The notes below the pieces were generated by a model. It ran no database searches. It was not told the DNA's origin and saw only the letters and a list, made by a program, of their open reading frames with translations. A stretch of 64,000 nucleotides of DNA, taken from the NCBI GenBank assembly GCA_964035575.1, contig OZ037871.1:1178001-1242000 (forward strand), read 5' to 3'. A program made the translations under genes and the position numbers. Positions 57,908-64,000 of the stretch are shown in pieces (within the stretch, counting starts at the first letter, position 1; every line of letters starts with the position of its first letter). This stretch comes from Rhynchopus sp. YZ270_cl-10 (lineage: Eukaryota > Euglenozoa > Diplonemea > Diplonemida > Diplonemidae).

Positions 57908-59449
57908 ATGCAATCGCACAATGATTTTGTGTTTCGCAATAACGTCGAAACTGAACGCTGGGAGGGTGGCTTGCATTTAACGTGCCGTTCTGCAGAGCTA
58001 TGCCCTGGAGGTTTTGGGCAGGTGCCTTTGCTCTGTGCAGTGGAGGAGCTGATGCAGTCGGGGCTGCAGTATTCAGCACATTGTTTGCATCGATGCTTCA
58101 AGGTGCTTCTTGCAAGGCGCGAGGCAAAGAGACGGCGGATCGCGCGAGATCTGCAGCAACGTCGCACTGCGCCACCCCCTCCAGCACTACCCCTCGACGC
58201 AGAGCAAGAATTCTCCGCTGAGGTCACGCAACGTTGCTGCCGCGTCCTCCTCGCGAAGGCAGAGGTTGCCCGCCGTCGGACGCTAAAAAAGAAAAAGCTC
58301 CCTGCCGCCCAACCATCCATCCCTTACGACGAAATCACAGCAGCACGGTGCGTACAACGTTGCTCCCGGGTTTTCATTGCGCGAGCCGAGCTTGCCAGAC
58401 GGCGGATTGCAAAACAAAAGGCCAACAAAAAGACAAAACGACGTCCCGCAGAACACCCCCAACCCTCCACTTCAGAACACCCCCATGCTGCTTCAGAAGA
58501 CCGCGCCATTGCGTGTTTACAACGATGCTGCAGGGTGCTGCTTGCTCGAGCGGAGGTGGCAAGAAGAAGGTTGGCGAAGGGGAGGACAACTCGCCGCATT
58601 CCCGCATCCCACGCAACACATATACAACAGATGTACGACATGCCGCACCCACCGGAGAAGGGCGTTATAATGGGGCGCCCTGTGTTACGGAGGAAGACCC
58701 ACTCACTGCAGGTAGGTGATGCGACGCTGCGCCCTCGCCCAAGCCCTCGGCAAACAAAAATGGAAGACCCAATCGCAGATCCTGCTGGTCTAATGTCGGG
58801 CCTTCTCTTGGCGAAGTCTGAGATTGGTAGGAGACGGGAGGTATTGCAGCAGACCGCCACTGCAAAGCAGGTTCGTGGTTTGGGTGCAAAACTGCTGCAA
58901 TCAGAGGAGGATGCGTCGCGTCAAACCATTGCGTTGGAATGGGCGGAACACAGTACAGTATTACTCCAACAGGCGTACAATGGGGGGCAGCACACAACAT
59001 CGCCTTCTCAAGCGCTTCTTTGTATGCAAGGATCGCCGAGCGCCGCAATTCGACGGTCTCAACCAAACTCTCTGTCTAGCGTTTCCCAGCAGGTTAACAC
59101 CTATGAAGAGCTACGTGGGCAAATTGAATGCAACGCCGAACCCCTTCTCCCTGCCTTGGCAGCAGAATGCGAGGCTCGCTGTACGCTATTCGATCGTGAG
59201 GTAGAGGTGCGGAGACGTCTCCTCCAGCGTCTCTCCGTCGCCCTCGGGCGATGCGGGAAGAGTGCTTGGGGTGCCACCGAGGCAGAAGCCTACCGCCAAG
59301 GGATCACAGCATCACCCAGTCTCGGTGCGCTCCTTATGTACGAAGCGCATCAACGGTGTGCATTAGAGGCCTGCGAAGAAAACGCATTTTCGCGGGTCGC
59401 AAGAAGAATGCGATTGATGGGTACAGTGTCGAGGAGGAATCGAAAGTAA
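57908..59449 (+). CDS. IQ-like repeat protein, unknown
   Basis: A 513-residue basic protein. Four related 19-residue motifs of the form CLQRCCRVLLARAEVARRR occur at about residues 59, 106, 148 and 202. They fit the spacing of IQ motifs (hydrophobic-Q-x-x-x-R-x-x-x-x-x-R) and could bind calmodulin or centrin-like light chains, but the usual Ile-Gln is Leu/Val-Gln (His-Arg in the first copy) and a Cys-Cys is inserted, so this is a divergent form. A fifth, partial motif (LLLAKSEIGRRR) is near 300. The rest is low complexity, and helical segments at about 420-500 have Glu/Arg-rich character. A cytoskeletal or ciliary role is plausible but inferred. ATG 57908 is chosen because upstream in-frame sequence is pure T-rich tract. 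Confidence 0.75.
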   Translation: MQSHNDFVFRNNVETERWEGGLHLTCRSAELCPGGFGQVPLLCAVEELMQSGLQYSAHCLHRCFKVLLARREAKRRRIARDLQQRRTAPPPPALPLDAEQEFSAEVTQRCCRVLLAKAEVARRRTLKKKKLPAAQPSIPYDEITAARCVQRCSRVFIARAELARRRIAKQKANKKTKRRPAEHPQPSTSEHPHAASEDRAIACLQRCCRVLLARAEVARRRLAKGRTTRRIPASHATHIQQMYDMPHPPEKGVIMGRPVLRRKTHSLQVGDATLRPRPSPRQTKMEDPIADPAGLMSGLLLAKSEIGRRREVLQQTATAKQVRGLGAKLLQSEEDASRQTIALEWAEHSTVLLQQAYNGGQHTTSPSQALLCMQGSPSAAIRRSQPNSLSSVSQQVNTYEELRGQIECNAEPLLPALAAECEARCTLFDREVEVRRRLLQRLSVALGRCGKSAWGATEAEAYRQGITASPSLGALLMYEAHQRCALEACEENAFSRVARRMRLMGTVSRRNRK

Positions 59450-59522
59450 AGGGGGGAAGAGGGAGGGCGTAGCAGCAAGTCGGAGGTCGCGTGGTGTGTG
59501 TGTGTGTGGTGTGTCAATTTTT

Positions 59523-59675
59523 GGATGAGTGGAAGCGGGAGTAGTATCAGATGTAAACCACGAAAATGGATTGTAGGACTGCATGGTTGGGGTGTCCACC
59601 CCCGGTACAGCCGGTCATGTCAAGGTACACTGTTCACGAGAGGGCTTTGTGTTTCAAGAAGGTCAAGTCAATTTG
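59523..59675 (+). mobile_element. SINE, near full-length
   Basis: GGATGAGTGGAAGCGGGAG, CCACGAAAATGG, GACTGCATGGTTGGGG, CCCCCGGTACAGCCGGTCAT, ACGAGAGGGC and the tail. The TACC of the palindrome is lost. Confidence 0.75.
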
Positions 59676-59792
59676 GAAATTTCTCAAAAATAGGTCCCTT
59701 TTCAGGGGTTTGTAGAGGATTTCCAGATTGGCCGTGGGGGAGGGGAGGTGGTGAAGGGGGGTTTCAACGCCCAGAATTCTTTGTTTTCTTTT

Positions 59793-59936
59793 GACTGATG
59801 AGGATGCAGGGAGCAGAGCATATCAGATGTAAACCACGAAATTGATGTCGGGCTGCATGGTTGAGGGTCCAACCCGGTGCACCGGTCATACCAAGGTGCG
59901 CTGTTCACGAGAGGGATTTGTATTTCAAGTCAACCC
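59793..59936 (+). mobile_element. SINE, near full-length
   Basis: CTGATGAGGATGCAGGGAG, CCACGAAATTGATG, GGTTGAGGGTCCAACCCGG, ACCAAGGTGCGCTG and ACGAGAGGGA. GTGG of the first stem is lost here. Confidence 0.75.
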
Positions 59937-60189
59937 GTTACTTTTCTTTTTGTACAAAGTTTACACATTTTTTCTTGTATTTATCTTCCGTTGTTTTCTT
60001 TCTATTTCCCCCTTCAATGGGGTGTATTGACTTTGTTTTGCCCAACATTTGCATTTTTTTCCCCCTGCATTTACCTGCACAAAAATGAAAGCGTTTATTA
60101 TTGTTCATTCTGCTCAGAGCACATCAACACTTACACCCTTTCCCCCCCCGCACCTCAACCCTCGCCACTAGATACCAACAAAACACACA

Positions 60190-60669
60190 ATGGCATACTC
60201 TGGAGAGGTTCTGCGCTGGAAGGCCGAGAAGGGGTTCGGGTTCATCAAGTCGGACGACCTTGACAACGACGTGTTCGTTCACCACTCCGCCTTCGGAGGA
60301 GGTGACCTGATCGAGGGACGCAGAGTCACCTTCGACCTGGAGGACGACCGTGGTGGCAAGAAGTGCGCTGCCAACGTTGAGGGAGACGCTGTTGACAGGA
60401 CCGGAGGTGGCCGCCGTGGAGGAGGTGGTGACGACCGCCGTGGAGGAGACCGTGACAGGTACGACAGCCGCGACCGTCGTGGAGGAGGCAGAGACCGTTA
60501 CGACAGCCGCGACCGTCGTGGTGGAGGCCGTGACCGCCACGACAGCCGCGACCGCCGTGGAGGAGGCCGTGACCGTTACGACAGCCGTGACCGCCGTGGG
60601 TATGCCCCTTTTGAAAGAGCCACGCTATGAAACAAACACCACCATCTTTACAGAAGCGACCGTTACTAA
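60190..60669 (+). CDS. Cold-shock domain / RGG protein 1, two exons
   Basis: A 141-residue RNA/DNA-binding protein. Exon 1 is 60190-60599, exon 2 is 60654-60669; splicing gives the end RGSDRY. Residues 1-68 are a cold-shock domain with RNP1-like KGFGFIKSDD and RNP2-like DVFVHHSAF, then a Gly/Arg/Asp/Tyr-rich tail of DRYDSRDRRGGGR repeats that can bind RNA and favour condensates. Such proteins act as RNA chaperones and translation regulators in cytosol and nucleus. It is the most divergent of three tandem copies (KAEKGFG in place of TSKGFG). The first ATG follows CCACTAG by 18 bases. The 3' flank carries a hairpin element at 60762. Confidence 0.9.
60600..60653 (+). other. Intron of CSD gene 1
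   Basis: 54-base GT-AG intron (GTATGC...TTTACAG), inferred by matching the terminal SDRY exon to the DDRY exon of the two sister genes. Confidence 0.7.
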
Positions 60670-60761
60670 GCGAAGAATTCAAGTCACCCTTGTAAACCCT
60701 TCTAACCCCCACCCTGAAAGCGCACGGCCTACCTGACAACGAACCACGTATCAGTTTTATT

Positions 60762-60799
60762 AGGTGACTCGGCTGCGGATCACCTTAACTTTTTCTTTA
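60762..60799 (+). repeat. Hairpin element, class A variant in the 3' flank
   Basis: GGTGA pairs perfectly with TCACC (elsewhere TCATC, a wobble), loop CTCGGCTGCGGA, tail TTAACTTTTTC. It lies 92 bases after the stop codon. Confidence 0.5.
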
Positions 60800-61103
60800 T
60801 TTTGGACACCACTCTATGCAAGGAATAATACAAATAAATAGGGTGTTTCTTTCAGAAGCGGATACGTTGAGCCGAGCCTGGATCCTCACCCTTTTGTGCT
60901 ATAGTTTGCAAAAGGGTTCAAAATGAGGATGCACCTGCTTTTTAAAAATCAATAATAAAAAAAAGCGCCTTTACGAACAGAGCGAGAGAAAGAGAAACGC
61001 ATGGAGTTGATTGGATTGTACTTCATCACGTCACGAGAAAAAAAAAATACCACTGGGAAAAAGCAGCGCATTTTAACAACAGAAAATATTTTTGTGTAAA
61101 ATG

Positions 61104-61564
61104 CATAGGTTTCGAACGCGCGTTCGCGTTTTTAGGGCGTTTTCGAGTGCGCGTTTGAAAAACGAAAAAAAAAACGCGCGTTCGGAAAAAACGAGAAAAA
61201 AAACGCGCGTTCGGGAAAAGCGAAAAAAAAAACGCGCGTTTGAAAAACGGAAAAAAAAAACGGGCGTTCGAAAAAGTGGAAGCCTCATGTTTACGTGGGG
61301 AGGTTTTTCGAACGCGCGTTCGAAAAGTGGTTTTTTCGAACGCGCGTCCAGTTTTTCAAACGCGCGTTCGAAAAAACCACTTTTTCGAACGCGCGTTTGA
61401 AAAAAAAAAAAAAAAACGCCCTTTTTTTTTTTACGCGCGTCCAGCTTTTCGAACGCGCGTTTTTTTTTTTTTTTTTTGCGCGTTTTTTTTTTTTTTTCAT
61501 GTGCGCGTTTTCCGATTTTGGATTTGCGCGTTTTCGATTTTCGAACGCGCGTTCGAAACCTATG
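61104..61564. mobile_element. Foldback element made of AACGCGCGTT palindromes
   Basis: A 461-bp block bounded by CATAGGTTTCGAACGCGCG and its inverse. Inside are at least fifteen copies of the palindrome CGAACGCGCGTTCG or half copies, spaced by runs of A on the left half and T on the right half, so it can also fold end to end. It is CpG-rich, unlike its surroundings, and lies between two duplicated genes. Confidence 0.75.
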
Positions 61565-61718
61565 AAAATGTCAAAAAAAAAAAAAAATGGTTTTTAAAAA
61601 AGGGGATACCAAATCCAAACTGCGAAGGGGGGAGGGCGTTTCTTTCCTGTTTGTACTAGCGACACGTTGTTTCGCGTGACACACTCACTCCCCACACCAC
61701 AGTCAACCACACAAAACA

Positions 61719-62362
61719 ATGGCACACTCTGGAGAGGTTGTGAGCTGGACCAGCAAGGGGTTCGGATTCATCAAGTGCGATGACTTCGACAAGGACGTCT
61801 TCGTTCACCACTCCGCCTTCGGAGGAGGTGACCTGATCGAGGGACGCAGAGTCACCTTCGACGTTGAGGACGACCGTGGTGGCAAGAAGCGTGCCGAGAA
61901 CGTTGAGGGAGACGCTGTTGACAAGGACGGAGGTGGCCGTCGTGGAGGAGGTGACCGTTACGACGACCGCCGTGGTGGAGGCCGTGACCGTTACGACAGC
62001 CGTGACCGTCGTGGAGGAGGCAGAGACCGTTACGACAGCCGCGACCGTCGTGGTGGAGGCCGTGACTACGACGACCGTGACGACCGCCGTGGAGGAGGCC
62101 GTGACCGTTACGACAGCCGCGACCGCCGTGGTGGAGGCAGGTATGTTTTGTTTAGAAGGTGACTGGGCACATGGCATCTTTCAGTTTTTCTGAAAGTCAG
62201 TGTATACTATACACATATAGAAAGCATTTGACTTTCCCCCCTTTTTCTTGCTGATACGTTGTTTGGAAGCTGTGTGCCACGTTGCCACGACCCATCTTGT
62301 TGTGTTGTTGAATCTTCTTTACGTAAGCACACACACCCACCCACAGAGACGACCGCTACTAG
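61719..62362 (+). CDS. Cold-shock domain / RGG protein 2, two exons
   Basis: 145 residues: exon 1 is 61719-62140, exon 2 is 62347-62362, giving the end GGGRDDRY. The cold-shock domain (1-65) reads SKGFGFIKCDDFDKDVFVHH with all aromatic nucleic-acid contacts in place. The tail has six or so RDRRGGGR units plus YDDRDDRRGGGR. It is almost identical to gene 3 over exon 1, so duplication was recent or gene conversion is at work. The first ATG is 16 bases after CACCACAG. Confidence 0.92.
62141..62346 (+). other. Intron of CSD gene 2
   Basis: 206-base GT-AG intron, GTATGTTTTG to CCCACAG. Near its 5' end, 62156-62186 is a class A-like hairpin relic (AAGGTGACTGGGCACATGGC then ATCTTTCAG). Confidence 0.8.
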
Positions 62363-62936
62363 GTAGTTCCTCTCCTTTCCGTCACTACATCATCCCTCCC
62401 CCTCCCCCCTCCCCCCTCACCCCCCTAGTTTCTTTTCCGACGGGACATCTTTCCGTCAATAGAGGGTAGCACGTCTCATGAAATGCTCCCTCAGTAATAG
62501 TTTTCCGGGTTTTCTGTTTTGTTTCTTTTTTTTTTTGCTTTTCTATTCCGCTTTCACTTTGTGCACAACATCAGTTTTCTAAGCAACAGCGGATCGCCTT
62601 TTTGGGAAGGGACAAATACCACCACAAAAAAAAATATATGTTGGGAGGGGGGGTTTTTTTTTCGACATAAAACTATTTTTGTTTCACGCATCGCATTAAA
62701 AAAGCACAACAACGTATTTGGTTATTAATTAAATTCTGTTTTGCATACACAACGTGCAACCCGAGCAACACAATAACGGGTGAAGCTGACGCCGGCAAAC
62801 GGACGAAAGACAACAAAACGCAACACGTTTGATGGACTAATGCACTACTTTTCATGCACAACGCAGGCAAGTTCGCGATGCTTTAAAAAAATCTAAAAGT
62901 AACAAAAGGACACTCCCCGCCCCTTCGTTTCTCTGG
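62363..62936. other. Intergenic
   Basis: C-rich then T-rich spacer. No recognised repeat until the SINE at 62937. Confidence 0.4.
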
Positions 62937-63070
62937 TGTGAAGTGCTGGATGCCTCGGTGTTCGAAATGGATCTCGGGCAGCATGGTTAGGGTACACCAT
63001 ACCTCGTCGTGACAGTGTACCAAGGTACACTGTCACGACGAGAGGGTTTTGTATTTCAAGTCAACTTTTT
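62937..63070 (+). mobile_element. SINE, near full-length, with long palindrome
   Basis: The palindrome is extended here: CGTCGTGACAGTGTACC faces GGTACACTGTCACGACG around AA, 17 perfect base pairs, directly followed by AGAGGG and the tail. It lies about 115 bases 5' of CSD gene 3. Confidence 0.75.
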
Positions 63071-63183
63071 TTATTTTGTTCGTTAGGTCAGCAACAGTGG
63101 TGGCAAAGCTCAAGGGTGTGTTGCCGTTGCCGTCCGGATCAATGTTGTACCACCTCACACCCCCACAGTCAAACAGCAAAACA

Positions 63184-63798
63184 ATGGCACACTCTGGAGA
63201 GGTTGTAAGCTGGACCAGCAAGGGATTCGGATTCATCAAGTGCGATGACTTCGACAAGGACGTCTTCGTTCACCACTCCGCCTTCGGAGGAGGTGACCTG
63301 ATCGAGGGCCGCAGAGTCACCTTCGACGTTGAGGACGACCGTGGTGGCAAGAAGCGTGCCGAGAACGTTGAGGGAGACGCTGTTGACAAGGACGGAGGTG
63401 GCCGCCGTGGAGGAGGCCGCGACGACGACCGCCGTGGTGGAGGCCGTGACCGTTACGACAGCCGTGACCGTCGTGGAGGAGGCAGAGACCGTTACGACAG
63501 CCGCGACCGTCGTGGTGGAGGCCGTGACTACGACGACCGTGACGACCGCCGTGGAGGAGGCCGTGACCGTTACGACAGCCGCGACCGCCGTGGTGGAGGC
63601 AGGTATATTTTGTTTCCTGTGCGATTACCCGCAAATACCTCAAAATCTACTGTTCTACTACTTTTAATTTTATTTTTAACGATGTGCACACGAGGCACAT
63701 TCGTCTTCCGAGTCTTCTTTATTCGAACCACCCACCCCACCCCACCCCACCCCACCCCCCTTCATTCACAACGGACCCACAGAGACGACCGCTACTGA
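63184..63798 (+). CDS. Cold-shock domain / RGG protein 3, two exons
   Basis: 144 residues: exon 1 is 63184-63602, exon 2 is 63783-63798, end GGGRDDRY. The cold-shock domain is the same as in gene 2, and the tail is one residue shorter around GGRDDDRRGGGR. The frame is open 45 codons upstream, but that part encodes SINE sequence and lies before the CCCCACAG acceptor-like site 15 bases from the ATG, so ATG 63184 is the start by comparison with gene 2. It probably shares the RNA-chaperone role and may add dosage. Confidence 0.92.
   Translation: MAHSGEVVSWTSKGFGFIKCDDFDKDVFVHHSAFGGGDLIEGRRVTFDVEDDRGGKKRAENVEGDAVDKDGGGRRGGGRDDDRRGGGRDRYDSRDRRGGGRDRYDSRDRRGGGRDYDDRDDRRGGGRDRYDSRDRRGGGRYILFPVRLPANTSKSTVLLLLILFLTMCTRGTFVFRVFFIRTTHPTPPHPTPLHSQRTHRDDRY
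63603..63782 (+). other. Intron of CSD gene 3
   Basis: 180-base GT-AG intron (GTATATTTTG to CCCACAG). It contains a class B hairpin relic at 63680-63718 (GATGTGCACACGAGGCACATTC), absent from the gene 2 intron. Confidence 0.8.
63680..63718 (+). repeat. Hairpin element, class B, inside intron
   Basis: GATGTGC faces GCACATTCGTC around a shortened loop ACACGAG; the tail TTCCGAGTCTTC is degenerate. Confidence 0.6.
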
Positions 63799-64000
63799 AC
63801 CGAGCAAGAACCTTAGCGCCTGCTAGTTTAAATTGGGGGGGACTTTGATGTGCTGGGACTTTTGCGATCAGTACTTTTTTTATTTTTTGAATGACCGGGT
63901 GCCCAAGGGTGTGAGAACGAACAACTATAGGGACTGCACGGCTATTGCAAGCACACGCCCTTCTCGGTTCTTACGATATTGCATTTTTTCTTTTTCACGA
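63799..64000. other. Window end
   Basis: 3' flank of CSD gene 3; no feature recognised. Confidence 0.4.

Larger units (their letters stand above)
59450..60189. other. Intergenic with two SINEs
   Basis: Two SINE copies in tandem orientation fill most of it. Then a pyrimidine tract ends CCACTAG at 60171, 18 bases before the next ATG. Confidence 0.5.

Noticed and set aside
61092-61659. Arg/Lys-rich open frames
   Set aside because: Products of the AACGCGCGTT palindromes and A runs.

Overview
The window is nuclear DNA from a protist with a repeat-rich genome. Intergenic DNA is full of long A and T runs, and protein genes have balanced base composition and few introns. I recognise 16 host genes, and all 16 lie on the + strand. 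Only mobile-element genes are on the - strand. Most start codons have a pyrimidine-rich tract ending in AG 6 to 60 bases upstream. One strand, few introns and an acceptor-like site before each ATG together suggest polycistronic transcription with leader trans-splicing. That would fit Euglenozoa (a diplonemid-like flagellate is my best guess), and dinoflagellates or perkinsids are alternatives. A 213-base fragment of cytosolic 18S rRNA (48466-48678) confirms a eukaryote and is clearly divergent from animals, plants and fungi. The lineage call is inference.

Layout of host genes. 0-9.2 kb: L-galactose dehydrogenase-like reductase, class I histone deacetylase, and a tepsin-like AP-4 accessory protein with a last-exon intron. 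17-22 kb: a PB1/Cys-His-repeat/UBA protein shaped like an autophagy receptor, an unknown low-complexity protein, and a type I membrane protein. 26-29 kb: a large surface protein with a Pro/Thr stalk and many membrane spans. 39-42 kb: a DGAT2-type acyltransferase fused to a duplicated membrane domain. 44-51 kb: a coiled-coil protein and two paralogous four-span membrane proteins. 57-60 kb: a P-loop protein and an IQ-like repeat protein. 60-64 kb: three tandem cold-shock-domain/RGG genes, each with an intron just before the last few codons. The genes do not form one pathway. The nearest to a theme is membrane traffic and membrane lipid.

Between them lies a dense mobile-element landscape. It includes an intact-looking DD37E Tc1/mariner element (23.1-24.5 kb), a 3.6-kb DNA transposon with a rearranged zinc-finger transposase (12.1-15.7 kb), and a 4.8-kb element with an 8-bp target duplication that contains both a 1.2-kb foldback and LINE remains (30.2-35.0 kb). 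There is also an 866-bp hAT-like non-autonomous element (9.6-10.4 kb), an inverted pair of about 1.1-kb repeat blocks (36.7-37.8 and 54.5-55.6 kb), and several foldback MITEs.

The most unusual signal is a family of roughly 30 short hairpins scattered only in intergenic and intronic DNA. They share a constant ACGAGAG loop and a T-rich tail, while their stems change in a complementary way. The same module forms the 3' end of a SINE whose head carries an A-box-like motif and a hammerhead-like core. This looks like a structure-conserved retroposon tail or RNA signal that I do not recognise.
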